Positions 14,678-23,992 of a DNA stretch of 64,000 nucleotides are shown here, one piece after another. Every line of letters starts with the position of its first letter. The stretch's first letter is position 1. Source of the stretch: Aquipseudomonas ullengensis. GTDB lineage: Bacteria > Pseudomonadota > Gammaproteobacteria > Pseudomonadales > Pseudomonadaceae. Under the pieces are notes generated by a model. It had not been told where the DNA came from and did no database searches. It worked only from the letters and a program-made list of their open reading frames with translations. The stretch lies in NCBI RefSeq assembly GCF_014174475.1, contig NZ_JACJUD010000007.1, positions 186,001-250,000 on the forward strand. The letters are read 5' to 3'. A program made the position numbers and the translations under genes.

Positions 14678-16087
14678 TCAGAATGAGGCCAGGATTCGCC
14701 CCAACAGTTCCATCGCGCGCTCGCTTTGCTCATCCCACGGATGCCCGTGGTTTAGGCGTGCGCAATTGCGAAAACGGCGGGTGGCGGAAAAGATCGGCCC
14801 CGGTGCCAGGCTGATGCCCTGGGCCAGCGCCAGTTGGAACAGCTGCAGCGAGTCGACCTGTTCGGGGAATTCGAACCAGAGGAAGTAGCCGCCGCTGGGT
14901 CGGGTGACCCGTGTACCGGCAGGGAAGTGCCGCGCAGCGGAGGCGAGCATCGCGCCCTGCTGGGTTTCCAGGGCATGACGCAGGCGGCGCAGGTGACGGT
15001 CATAGCCGCCGTGCTGCAGGTAGTCGGCGATGGCTGCCTGAGCCGGCACCGAGGGTGAAATGGTGGTCATCAGTTTCAGCCGACTGATCTGCTCGGCATA
15101 GCGCCCGCCTGCCACCCAGCCAACCCGATAGCCCGGTGCCAGGCTCTTGGAAAACGAGCCGCAGTGCATCACCAGGCCGTCGCGGTCGAAGCTCTTCACC
15201 GGCTTGGGTGGCTGCGCGCCGTAGTACAGCTCGGCGTACACGTCGTCCTCGATCAGCGGCACCTGATGCTGATGCAGCAGCTCATACAGCGCGGCTTTCT
15301 TGCTGTCGCTCATGCTCGCGCCGAGCGGGTTCTGCAGGCTGCTCATGAACCAGCAGGCCTTGATCGGCAGGCTGGCCAGACGCTCGGTCAGCACGTCCAG
15401 GTCGATGCCTTCACGCGGGTTGACCGGGATTTCCACTGCCTTGAGCTTGAGGCGCTCCAACACCTGCAACGTGGCATAGAAGGCTGGTGCTTCGATGGCC
15501 ACCAGGTCGCCGGGGCTGGTCACGGTCTGCAGGCACAGGTTCAGCGCTTCCAGGGCGCCATTGGTGATCACCAGTTCGTCCAGCGGCAGGCGCACGCCGG
15601 CAACCATGTAGCGCAGGGCGATCTGCCGACGCAAATCGGGGTTGCCAGCGGTCATGTCGGCGATCACTGCATGCGCCGGCATGTCGCGCAGGGCATGGGC
15701 CATGGAGCGCGCCAGGCGCTGCAGGGGGAACAGTTGCGGGCTGGGGAAGGCCGAGCCGAAGGGCACGGTGTGCGGGTCTTTCAGTGAGCCAAGTACGGAG
15801 AACACCAGCTCGCTGACGTCCACTTCGGTGGTTTGCGCCGCCTGTGCGCTGGTTTCCGGTTCGGCCAGCGAGTGCCGCGCCAGTTCGCGGACGAAGTAAC
15901 CGGAGCGCGCCCGTGCCTGGATCAGACCGCGATCCTCCAGCAGGTAGTAAGCCTGGAATACGGTGGACGGGCTGACCCCGTAGGTGCGGCTGGCATGCCG
16001 CACCGAGGGCACCTTCTCGCCGGGGGCGAGCACGCCGGAGCGGATCAGCTCGGCAATCTGGTCGGCGAATTTCTCGTAGCGTTTCAT
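14678..16087 (-). CDS. MocR/GntR-type regulator with aminotransferase domain
   Basis: 469 residues from ATG at 16087. A longer frame to 16246 exists, but MKRYEKFADQIAELI is the typical start of the GntR winged helix. Residues ~1-75 are the GntR helix-turn-helix (GEKVPSVRHASRTYGVSPST). Residues ~110-465 are a fold-type I aminotransferase with the PLP-lysine region SFSKSLAPGYRVGW intact. MocR-family proteins usually use PLP as an effector-binding site to regulate amino acid, vitamin B6 or amine metabolism. It lies 64 bp downstream of ccoG on the same strand with no obvious target beside it, so the regulon is unknown. It could instead be an active aminotransferase. Confidence 0.85.
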   Translation of the reverse strand: MKRYEKFADQIAELIRSGVLAPGEKVPSVRHASRTYGVSPSTVFQAYYLLEDRGLIQARARSGYFVRELARHSLAEPETSAQAAQTTEVDVSELVFSVLGSLKDPHTVPFGSAFPSPQLFPLQRLARSMAHALRDMPAHAVIADMTAGNPDLRRQIALRYMVAGVRLPLDELVITNGALEALNLCLQTVTSPGDLVAIEAPAFYATLQVLERLKLKAVEIPVNPREGIDLDVLTERLASLPIKACWFMSSLQNPLGASMSDSKKAALYELLHQHQVPLIEDDVYAELYYGAQPPKPVKSFDRDGLVMHCGSFSKSLAPGYRVGWVAGGRYAEQISRLKLMTTISPSVPAQAAIADYLQHGGYDRHLRRLRHALETQQGAMLASAARHFPAGTRVTRPSGGYFLWFEFPEQVDSLQLFQLALAQGISLAPGPIFSATRRFRNCARLNHGHPWDEQSERAMELLGRILASF

Positions 16088-16151
16088 CGTGTCCGTAGGG
16101 GCGGCCAGCAGATGGCCGCACTGTACGGGGAGTTTCGCGCCCATGCGACTG

Positions 16152-17567
16152 TCAGCGCCCACTCGGGGAGAGAAAGGTGCTCTGCGTCTGTGCCTGCTCG
16201 CTGGCATCGGCCAGGTTGCGCACCACGAAGCGCACTGGCAGGGCACTGGCGCTGGCCTGGTCGCCCAGCTGTACCACGGTCACCGGCACATCGAGGATCT
16301 CGCCCGGCGCCAGCAGCAGCTGCGCGGGAGCATCCAGGCGCAGGCCGGGGCTGTCGACCAGGGCCAGGGTGTAACGCTGCGCCTGCTGGGTCTTGTTGAT
16401 CACCTTGAGGCGGTAAGTGTTCTCGATCTGCCCGGCAGCGTTTTCGCGGTACATGCTGCGGTCCTTGGCCGAGTCGATGGACAGCAGCGAGCGTGCGTCC
16501 AACGCCCAGACAAACGTACCGATCATCAGCACCAGGGCCACGCCATAGCCGACCAGACGTGGGCGCAGCAGGTGGGTCTTGCCGCCCTGCAGCTCGCGCT
16601 CGGAGTGGTAGCCAACCAGGCCTTTGGCGTAGCCCATCTTGTCCATGACCGTGTCGCAGGCGTCGATGCAGGCGCCGCAGCTGATGCAGTCGATTTGCAG
16701 GCCGTCGCGGATGTCGATGCCGGTCGGGCAGACCTGCACGCACATCAGGCAGTCGATGCAGTCGCCCAGGCCCTCGGCCTTGTGGTCGCTACCTTTCCTG
16801 CGCGGGCCGCGGCTTTCGCCGCGCTGGGCGTCGTAGGCGACCAGCAGGGTGTCCTGGTCGAACATCGCACTCTGGAAGCGCGAGTACGGGCACATGTGCA
16901 CGCAGACTTTTTCGCGCAGCCAGCCGGCGTTGAGGTAGGTGGCGGCCATGAAGAACAGCACCCACACCAGCGTGCCGCCGTCGAGTTGCAGGCTGAACAG
17001 TTCCTGGGTCAGCTCGCGGATCGGTGTGAAGTAGCCGATGAAGGTCACCGCCGTGAGCAGGCTCACGCCCAGCCAGATGCTGTGCTTAGCGGTGCGCCGC
17101 GCCAGCTTGCCGAGCGACCAGGGCGCGGCGTCGAGCTTGATGCGCTGGTTGCGCTCGCCCTCGGTGACTTTTTCTGCCCACATGAACACCCAGGTCCACA
17201 CGCTCTGCGGGCAGGTGTAGCCACACCAGACACGCCCGGCCACCACGGTGATGGCGAACAGACCGAACGCGGCGATGATCAGCAGCGCCGAAAGCAGGAT
17301 GAAATCCTGCGGCCAGAAGGTCGCGCCGAAGATGTAGTAGCGGTGCTCGGCCAGGTTCCACAGCACGGCCTGACGACCGTCCCAGTCGAGCCAGGCGGTG
17401 CCGAAGAAGATCAGGAACAGCAGGCCGGCGCCATACAGGCGCAGGTTGCGGAAGCGGCCGCTGAAACTGCGGGTGTGAATCGGCCCGCCGGCCTGGGAAG
17501 GCGTCAGGCGGATGGGCTGGCGCGGATCTATGGTTTCGATGATCTGCGCGGGGATGCGTTCGCTCAT
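16152..17567 (-). CDS. ccoG: Cytochrome c oxidase accessory protein CcoG (FixG/RdxA)
   Basis: 471 residues from ATG at 17567, preceded by a GAGG at suitable distance. A TTG 36 bp further up is an alternative start. About five membrane helices; a Cys motif in GRVWCGYTCPQSVWTW and MCPYSRFQ; two 4Fe-4S ferredoxin motifs (CIDCLMCVQVCP and CISCGACIDACD); and a C-terminal periplasmic Ig-like FixG domain (~350-470). Family role: copper reduction/assembly for cbb3-type cytochrome oxidase. Here it is not next to ccoNOPQ or fixI/ccoS, so it is probably expressed from its own promoter. I saw no clear ANR box in the 17568-17715 gap. Confidence 0.95.
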   Translation of the reverse strand: MSERIPAQIIETIDPRQPIRLTPSQAGGPIHTRSFSGRFRNLRLYGAGLLFLIFFGTAWLDWDGRQAVLWNLAEHRYYIFGATFWPQDFILLSALLIIAAFGLFAITVVAGRVWCGYTCPQSVWTWVFMWAEKVTEGERNQRIKLDAAPWSLGKLARRTAKHSIWLGVSLLTAVTFIGYFTPIRELTQELFSLQLDGGTLVWVLFFMAATYLNAGWLREKVCVHMCPYSRFQSAMFDQDTLLVAYDAQRGESRGPRRKGSDHKAEGLGDCIDCLMCVQVCPTGIDIRDGLQIDCISCGACIDACDTVMDKMGYAKGLVGYHSERELQGGKTHLLRPRLVGYGVALVLMIGTFVWALDARSLLSIDSAKDRSMYRENAAGQIENTYRLKVINKTQQAQRYTLALVDSPGLRLDAPAQLLLAPGEILDVPVTVVQLGDQASASALPVRFVVRNLADASEQAQTQSTFLSPSGR

Positions 17568-17715
17568 GACGGGTGCCTCATCAAGCTTTTCAAGATGAGG
17601 CAATGGTCGACGGGTTAGTGATTACATAACAGATTCAGGTTGCTCAATAAAAAGCGGATCAGATGGTAGCTGGCAGTGTGTGGCTCACTTGGCATCCCGC
17701 AGGTTTTCGACCGTG

Positions 17716-18918
17716 TCAGGCCGCCGTACTTGGCTTCATGAGCGGCGCTGCATGCGCGGCCAGGAAGGCAAGAATGGCAGCCACGACCAGCAGGGCCGCG
17801 CTCAGCTCGAAGGTTGCGCGATAGCCGCTCAGGTCGAATACCAGCCCGCCAATGGTGGCGCCCAGGCCGATTGCCAGCTGAACGATCGCCACCATCAACC
17901 CACCGCCGGCTTCGGCATCGTCTGGCAGGGTTCGTGCCAGCCATGTCCACCAGCCCACGGGGGCTGCGGTCGCCACCAGGCCCCAGAAACCCAGGAGTAC
18001 GGTGGTGGTCAGTGCCGAACTGCCAAAGGCAACCAGGGCGACGGCGATCACCGCCATCAGCATGGGAATAGCGATCAGCGTTCGGTACAGGTTCCACTGC
18101 AGGAACCGCTCGATCAGGAAGGTGCCGACGAAACCGGCCACACCCAATACCAGCAGCATCAACGAGAGCATGGAAACGCTGACCTCGGTGACCGTCTCCA
18201 GGAACGGGCGCAGGTAGGTGAACAGCATGAACTGGCCCATGAAAAACACGCTGACCGCGACCATGCCCAGGGCCACCGGCGCGCTGTTCATCAGCCTGAA
18301 GACATTGCTGCTCTTGTCGCGGCGTTCGTTGTTGATCGCCGGCAGGCTCAGCAGCAGCCAGACGGCGGCGAGCGCGGCGACCGGCACGATGCAGAAGAAC
18401 GCCCCGCGCCAGCCGATCAGGGCGCCGACGAAGCTACCCAGCGGCGCTGCAATGACCGTGGCCAGGGCATTGCCACCGTTGACGATGGCCAGGGCCCGCG
18501 GCACCTGCTCGGCTGAAACCAGGCGCATGGCCGTGGCGGCCGATAGCGACCAGAAACCGCCAATCGCCACGCCGATCAGCGCGCGACCGACCATGAAAAC
18601 CGAGTAATTCGGCGCGAACGCCACCACCGTGCCGGAGACCATCATCAGCAGGGTCAGCGACAGGAGCAGCAGCTTGCGTTCGACCCGCGCCGCCACCGCG
18701 GCGATAACCAGGCTGGTGAGCAAGGCGAACAGCCCGGACACGGCAATGCCCTGGCCGGCCTGGCCTTCGCTGATGTGCAGGTCTGCCGCAATGGGTGTCA
18801 GCAGGCTGACCGGCATGAACTCCGATGCCACCAGCGCAAAGGCGGCGAGTGACATGGCAAGCACGGCGCCCCACGACTGCCGGGTGCCTGGCGGGGCGGG
18901 GAGAGAGGGTACGGTCAT
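17716..18918 (-). CDS. MFS efflux transporter, DHA1 family
   Basis: 400 residues with 12 hydrophobic segments. The N-terminal half has the family signature region (ALIGVAIGGFWSLSAATAMRL) and a conserved MPVSLLTPIAADLHISEGQAGQ start, close to the NepI/AraJ-like sugar or purine exporter group. It follows the alpha/beta hydrolase gene on the same strand (175 bp gap), and a divergent AraC regulator lies beyond that gene, so the three probably form one regulatory unit. The substrate cannot be read from sequence. Confidence 0.85.
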   Translation of the reverse strand: MTVPSLPAPPGTRQSWGAVLAMSLAAFALVASEFMPVSLLTPIAADLHISEGQAGQGIAVSGLFALLTSLVIAAVAARVERKLLLLSLTLLMMVSGTVVAFAPNYSVFMVGRALIGVAIGGFWSLSAATAMRLVSAEQVPRALAIVNGGNALATVIAAPLGSFVGALIGWRGAFFCIVPVAALAAVWLLLSLPAINNERRDKSSNVFRLMNSAPVALGMVAVSVFFMGQFMLFTYLRPFLETVTEVSVSMLSLMLLVLGVAGFVGTFLIERFLQWNLYRTLIAIPMLMAVIAVALVAFGSSALTTTVLLGFWGLVATAAPVGWWTWLARTLPDDAEAGGGLMVAIVQLAIGLGATIGGLVFDLSGYRATFELSAALLVVAAILAFLAAHAAPLMKPSTAA

Positions 18919-19092
18919 GGAAAGGAATCCTGTGTTTCGTGAAGCGCACTCGACGTGGCGACATACTGCTCGTGAGTCCGGAGGGCGTGCTGGATGTGGT
19001 GCCGCGTACGGTTTGCGCTGGCCTGGGCGCGCCCGGCCAGCGGATATGAGTCTGGCCGGGCGCAGTTCAACCGCTGCCGGCCAGGCCGCGCC

Positions 19093-20181
19093 TTACTTGA
19101 GGCTCTTGGCGAAGAACTCCGTGATCGCATCGAAGGGGATTTTGTCCATGCGGTCGTAGAGGTCCACATGGTTGGCATCCTTGATGATCAGCAGTTCCTT
19201 GGGCTGCGCAGCGGCCTTGAACGCGTCTTCGCTGAAGTAGCGAGAGTGCGCATTCTCACCGGCGATAAGCAGAATCGGGCGCGGCGAAATCTCCGCGATG
19301 TGAGTCAGCAGCGGCAGGTTCATGAACGGCAGCGACATGGTGGCTGTCCACGAGCCGTTCGAGTTCGGCGCGTTCTTGTGGTAGCCGCGCGGGGTGCGGT
19401 AGTAGTCGAAGAACTCCTCGATGATTGGACCGTCGTTGCCGCTGAGCTTCTCCGGCAGGATGCGCGGGCCAGCTGCCTGGACGCCCTTCTGCGCATCATC
19501 CCAGCGCTGCTGGCTCAACTGGTTCAGGGTCTGCGCCCGCTGTGCCGGGGTCAGGCTGTCGTTCAGGCCCTTGGCCATGACGCGCGACATGTCGTACATG
19601 GCCGTGGTGACTACGGCCTTGATGCGGGTATCGACTGCTGCCGCGCTCAGGCCCATGCCGCCAAAACCGCAGATGCCGATGATGCCAATGCGGTTGCGAT
19701 CCACGGACGGTTGCAGCCCGAGGAAGTCGACGGCGGCGCTGAAGTCTTCTGTGTTGATATCCGGCGAGGCCAGGTCGCGCGGCTCGCCGCTGCTTTCACC
19801 GGTATAGGACGGGTCGAACGCCAGCGTGACATAGCCGCGCTCGGCCATGGTCTGGGCGTAGAGGCCGGACGACTGTTCCTTCACCGCGCCGAACGGGCCA
19901 CTGACCGCCAGTGCCGGCAGCGGCTGGCTGCCGTGTGCCTTGGGCAGGTACAGATCGGCCGCCAGGGTGAGGCCGTAGCGGTTCTTGAAGGTCACCTTCT
20001 GGTGCTCAACCTTGCTGCTTTTGGGGAAGGTTTTGTCCCACGTCTGGTTGAGGGTCATGGTTTTTACTCCTGTCGAACTGGGCTGCTCTTGGGCCAGGGC
20101 CGGTGACACGCTGGCGATGGTTGCAATCGCGGCGAAGATCGCGCGCTGGATCAACCTGAAGGGGGAATAGGCGTTGTCCAT
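19093..20181 (-). CDS. Secreted alpha/beta hydrolase with Cys nucleophile motif
   Basis: 362 residues from ATG at 20181, chosen because a GGAG lies 8 bp upstream; an ATG at 20202 is also possible. A signal peptide (~9-30, cleavage after SPALA) predicts export. The fold is alpha/beta hydrolase: strand-turn GIIGICGFGG puts Cys171 in the nucleophile elbow where most relatives have Ser, and the likely catalytic His is in DANHVDLYD. Such Cys elbows occur in dienelactone-hydrolase-like and YcjY-like proteins. Its neighbours are an MFS exporter downstream and a divergent AraC regulator. The substrate is unknown. Confidence 0.82.
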   Translation of the reverse strand: MDNAYSPFRLIQRAIFAAIATIASVSPALAQEQPSSTGVKTMTLNQTWDKTFPKSSKVEHQKVTFKNRYGLTLAADLYLPKAHGSQPLPALAVSGPFGAVKEQSSGLYAQTMAERGYVTLAFDPSYTGESSGEPRDLASPDINTEDFSAAVDFLGLQPSVDRNRIGIIGICGFGGMGLSAAAVDTRIKAVVTTAMYDMSRVMAKGLNDSLTPAQRAQTLNQLSQQRWDDAQKGVQAAGPRILPEKLSGNDGPIIEEFFDYYRTPRGYHKNAPNSNGSWTATMSLPFMNLPLLTHIAEISPRPILLIAGENAHSRYFSEDAFKAAAQPKELLIIKDANHVDLYDRMDKIPFDAITEFFAKSLK

Positions 20182-20311
20182 TGGATGCACTCCGGTGGTC
20201 ATGTGGGTGGCTTGATCCGTGTTTGCGCGGCGGCGGGCGGAGAGGGTGCTGCGCTGTCAGGCAGCGTTTCACCGAAGGCGCGGTGAGCCGGGTTCGGGTT
20301 AGCCCGTGGCT

Positions 20312-20388
20312 GGATCAGGTTCGCGATACATTCTGCGTAGCTGCTCGCGCGGGCTGTAGGGCATTTCACTGGATTACTTGCCTGATCC
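20312..20388. promoter_or_regulatory. Possible operator: spaced inverted repeat in divergent promoter region
   Basis: The 278-bp gap between the hydrolase and the divergent araC-like gene contains GGATCAGG (20312-20319) and its exact complement CCTGATCC (20381-20388), 61 bp apart. This could be a pair of half-sites for the neighbouring AraC regulator, but an 8-bp match could also be chance. Confidence 0.25.
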
Positions 20389-20459
20389 GATGAGTTTGCA
20401 GGCTTTTGGTAGGAACAGCCGGTCGGGCGCGCTAGAGTTCTGCCACGAGGTAGGCAGAC

Positions 20460-21431
20460 ATGACGATCAAGCACGACACCCCCGCGCAGAGCGCATCGCT
20501 CCAGCTGGCACTGGCGCAGACCATCGCTGCACGCGTCACCCAGCCGGGTGATTGCGGCACGCCCATTGCCGGTCTCGGCTTCTTCCGGCGCGAGCACCCG
20601 GCGCCACCGGTTGTGTGCATGGTTGAGCCGAGCATCGTCCTGGTCGCCCAGGGTGAAAAGCGCCTGTGGGTCGGGGGAGAAGGCTACCCCTATGATCCCT
20701 CGCGTTTTCTCGTCACCTCGCTGGATCTGCCCGCCAACTCCGAGGTGCTGGTGGCAAGCCCGCAGCAGCCCTGCGTGGGGCTGACCCTGAAGCTCGACCT
20801 GCGCATGCTGGCAGAGCTGATCGCCCAGGGTGGCCTGCCGCCAAGCCGTGATCGGTCGGTGGGGGCGGGTGTGGGCATTGGCTCCGCGACAGCGCCGCTG
20901 TTGGCGGCATTCGAGCGGTTGCTGGCGTTGCTGGATGAGCCCGACGCCATCCCGGTGCTCGCGCCCCTGATCCAGCGCGAGATTCACTACCGCTTGCTGA
21001 TGAGCGACCAGGCGGCTCGCCTGCGGCAGATCACCTCCGTCGACGGCCAGGGTTACCGGATCGCCAAGGCCATCGACTGGCTGAAGCTGAACTACGCCAT
21101 GCCGTTGCGTGTCGAGGAGCTTGCCGCTCGCGTACAGATGAGTGCACCGACCTTTCATCACCACTTCCGCCAGCTCACCGCGATGAGCCCGCTGCAGTAC
21201 CAGAAGTGGCTGCGCTTGAACGAAGCCAGGCGCTTGATGCTCAACGAGCACCTGGACGTATCCAGCGCCGCGTTCAAGGTCGGCTACGAAAGCCCCTCGC
21301 AGTTCAGTCGCGAATACAGCCGTCTGTTTGGCGTGCCACCCAAGCGCGACATGACGGCGTTGCGTGGGCGAGCAGCGGATACTGATGGGGCTGCGAGCAG
21401 CGTTTTGGCGCCAGCTGCACTGCCTGGCTAG
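20460..21431 (+). CDS. AraC-family transcriptional regulator
   Basis: 323 residues. The N-terminal half (~20-190) matches the AraC_N cupin-like region (VCMVEPSIVLVAQGEKRLWVG). The C-terminal ~205-300 has the two helix-turn-helix motifs (RVEELAARVQMSAPTFHHHF and VSSAAFKVGYESPSQFSREY). It is transcribed divergently from the alpha/beta hydrolase and MFS genes, the usual arrangement for a regulator of an adjacent operon. The inducer is unknown. Confidence 0.92.
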   Translation: MTIKHDTPAQSASLQLALAQTIAARVTQPGDCGTPIAGLGFFRREHPAPPVVCMVEPSIVLVAQGEKRLWVGGEGYPYDPSRFLVTSLDLPANSEVLVASPQQPCVGLTLKLDLRMLAELIAQGGLPPSRDRSVGAGVGIGSATAPLLAAFERLLALLDEPDAIPVLAPLIQREIHYRLLMSDQAARLRQITSVDGQGYRIAKAIDWLKLNYAMPLRVEELAARVQMSAPTFHHHFRQLTAMSPLQYQKWLRLNEARRLMLNEHLDVSSAAFKVGYESPSQFSREYSRLFGVPPKRDMTALRGRAADTDGAASSVLAPAALPG

Positions 21432-21612
21432 AGGCTATGGGCGGGCGCTTCTTGCCGATGACAAACGTCAGGTCCAGCCAATGCCCGGGTAACCAGTCGG
21501 CGCATCTGCTCCGTATTTTTGCCGCCAATCTGGGTCTGTTCTGCTGGCGCGTCGCCACGTCATAGTCACCGCCACATGAGCCCGCATGGTGGGTGGCAGA
21601 TGAGGTGGCGGG

Positions 21613-23280
21613 ATGTATCAGTACGACCAATACGACCACGCGCTGGTGCGCGAGCGTGTCGCCCAGTTTCGCGACCAGGTACAGCGCCGCCTCGACGATG
21701 AACTGAGCGAGGAGGAATTCCTGCCGCTGCGCCTGCAGAACGGCCTGTACCTGCAGAAGCATGCCTACATGCTGCGCGTGGCGATTCCCTACGGCACCCT
21801 GTCGGCGACCCAGCTGCGCACCTTGGCGCGAATCGCCCGCGAGCATGACCGCGGCTATGGCCACCTCACCACGCGGCAGAACATCCAGTTCAACTGGATC
21901 ACGCTGGCGCAGGTGCCGGATATCCTCGAGCAACTGGCAGCGGTGGAGATGCACGCCATCCAGACCTCCGGCAACTGCGTGCGCAACGTCACCACCGAAG
22001 CTTTCGCCGGGGTCGCCGCCGATGAGTTGCTCGACCCGCGCCCGCTGGCGGAAATCCTCCGGCAGTGGTCGACGGTCAACCCGGAATTCCTGTTCCTGCC
22101 ACGTAAATTCAAGATCGCCCTGTGCGCCGCCGGCGAAGACCGCGCCGCCGTGCAGGTGCACGACATCGGTTTGCAGCTTTACCGCGATGCCGAGGGCGAG
22201 CTGCTGCTGCGCGTGCTGGTCGGCGGCGGCCTGGGGCGCACGCCAATCATCGGTGTGCAGATCCGCGACGGCCTGCCGTGGCGCCACTTGCTCAGCTACG
22301 TCGAGGCCATCCTGCGCGTCTACAACCGCCACGGTCGGCGCGACAACAAGTACAAGGCGCGGATCAAGATCCTGGTCAAGGCGCTGGGCATCGAGGCCTT
22401 CGCCCGCGAAGTGGAAGCGGAGTGGGGGCTGATCAAGGACGGCCCGGCCGAGCTCACCGTCGATGAGTACCAGCGCGTGGCCAGGCATTTCCGCCCGCCG
22501 GCCTACGCGCTGCTTGCCGACGGCCAGGCGCGCCCGGATGGCCTGCTGCACGATCCGGCGTTCGAGCGCTGGCTAACGCGCAACGTGCACCCGCACAAGG
22601 TGCCGGGCTACGCCAGCGTGGTGCTGTCGACCAAGCCGGGCGCGGCCCTGCCGCCGGGCGATGTCACCGCGGCGCAGATGGAGGCGGTCGCGGACTGGGC
22701 CGAGGCGTTCGGTTTCGGCGAAATCCGCGTTGCCCACGAGCAGAACCTGGTGCTGCCTGATGTGCGCCAGGCCGACCTGTACCGCCTCTGGCAGCTGGCC
22801 AGCGCGGCCGGTTTGGCGACGCCGAACATCGGCCTGCTCAGCGACATCATTGCCTGCCCAGGCGGCGACTACTGCTCGCTGGCCAACGCCAAGTCGATCC
22901 CCATCGCCCAGGGCATCCAGCAGCGTTTCGAAGACCTCGACTACCTGCACGACATCGGCGAACTGAGCCTGAATATCTCCGGCTGCATGAACGCCTGCGG
23001 TCACCACCACATCGGCAATATCGGCATCCTCGGCGTGGATAAGAACGGCAGCGAGTGGTACCAGATCACCCTCGGCGGCGCGCAAGGGCACGGCGCGGCG
23101 CTGGGCAAGGTGATCGGCCCGTCGTTTGGCGCCGACGAGGTGCCGGCGGTGATCGAGCGGATCATCGAGACCTACCTGCAGCAGCGCGGCGAGGGCGAGC
23201 CCTTCGCCGCCACCTGCGCGCGCATCGGCCTGGAGCCCTTCAAGCAGCGCGTCTACCGCGCCCAGGAGCAGTCGGCATGA
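21613..23280 (+). CDS. cysI: Sulfite (or nitrite) reductase hemoprotein, CysI type
   Basis: 555 residues. Two ferredoxin-like half domains and two siroheme-binding domains are present. The 4Fe-4S/siroheme cysteines are intact as CPGGDYC (C-x5-C) and CMNAC (C-x3-C) in the C-terminal half, and the substrate-side TTRQNIQ motif is at ~85. Family role: six-electron reduction of sulfite to sulfide in cysteine synthesis. Pseudomonas uses this single-subunit type, which probably takes electrons from ferredoxin or a separate reductase. The stop overlaps the start of the DUF934 gene by 4 bp, so the two are translationally coupled. Confidence 0.93.
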   Translation: MYQYDQYDHALVRERVAQFRDQVQRRLDDELSEEEFLPLRLQNGLYLQKHAYMLRVAIPYGTLSATQLRTLARIAREHDRGYGHLTTRQNIQFNWITLAQVPDILEQLAAVEMHAIQTSGNCVRNVTTEAFAGVAADELLDPRPLAEILRQWSTVNPEFLFLPRKFKIALCAAGEDRAAVQVHDIGLQLYRDAEGELLLRVLVGGGLGRTPIIGVQIRDGLPWRHLLSYVEAILRVYNRHGRRDNKYKARIKILVKALGIEAFAREVEAEWGLIKDGPAELTVDEYQRVARHFRPPAYALLADGQARPDGLLHDPAFERWLTRNVHPHKVPGYASVVLSTKPGAALPPGDVTAAQMEAVADWAEAFGFGEIRVAHEQNLVLPDVRQADLYRLWQLASAAGLATPNIGLLSDIIACPGGDYCSLANAKSIPIAQGIQQRFEDLDYLHDIGELSLNISGCMNACGHHHIGNIGILGVDKNGSEWYQITLGGAQGHGAALGKVIGPSFGADEVPAVIERIIETYLQQRGEGEPFAATCARIGLEPFKQRVYRAQEQSA

Positions 23281-23759
23281 ACAACCTGATCCGCTTGCAG
23301 GGCGGCCAGGCGCAGCTCGTCGAGAACGATCCCTGGTACCTGCTGCGCGACGACGAGCCGGCACCGGCTGGCGCGGCGCTGATCCTGCCGCTGGCGCAGT
23401 GGCTGCAGCAGCGCGACCCGGCGCACGGCCTGTGGCTGGCGCCGGACGATGATGCGCAAAGCCTCGCCGAGCTGCTGCCGCACCTACCGCTGATCGCCGT
23501 GGACTTTCCCAGCTTTCGCGACGGCCGCGGTTACAGCCAGGCCTATGTGCTGCGCACGCGCCTGGGCTGGAGCGGCGAACTGCGCGCGGTGGGCGATGTG
23601 CTGCGCGACCAGCTCAGCCATATGCGTCAGTGCGGTTTCGATGCCTTCGCCGTGCGCGCCGACAAGTCGGTGGCGGACGCACTCAAGGGCCTGGCCGGCA
23701 TGAGCGTGCTGTACGGGCGCTCGGTGATCGAGCCGCGGCCGCTGTTCCGCCGGCGCTGA
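23277..23759 (+). CDS. DUF934 family protein, sulfite reductase partner
   Basis: 160 residues from ATG at 23277, overlapping the cysI stop as ATGA. It matches the DUF934 family by the core FPSFRDGRGYSQAYVLRTRLGW and the ELRAVGDVLRDQLSHMRQCGFDAF segment. The family is almost always found directly after cysI-type genes and is thought to assist sulfite reductase. No catalytic motif is evident, and its role is known only from context. Confidence 0.92.
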   Translation: MNNLIRLQGGQAQLVENDPWYLLRDDEPAPAGAALILPLAQWLQQRDPAHGLWLAPDDDAQSLAELLPHLPLIAVDFPSFRDGRGYSQAYVLRTRLGWSGELRAVGDVLRDQLSHMRQCGFDAFAVRADKSVADALKGLAGMSVLYGRSVIEPRPLFRRR

Positions 23760-23992
23760 GCGGCACTCGGCGGCCGTTCTGGCTGGCTGCCGGGGAGGCG
23801 GTCCGATCCCAGATTCCTGGCTATATAGCTGTCGGCCCAGAAAATTCCATCTATACCTGATTGGTACGCCAGTACCTTTTGGCAGGGAGGGCGACGGTGC
23901 GGTTCCCGTCGTGGGTGGCATGGCCGTAGTGTGTGCCGATGTCAGAACCCGTTCGCGACCACGCGAAGAGGTTCACAGGAGACAAGGGATCG

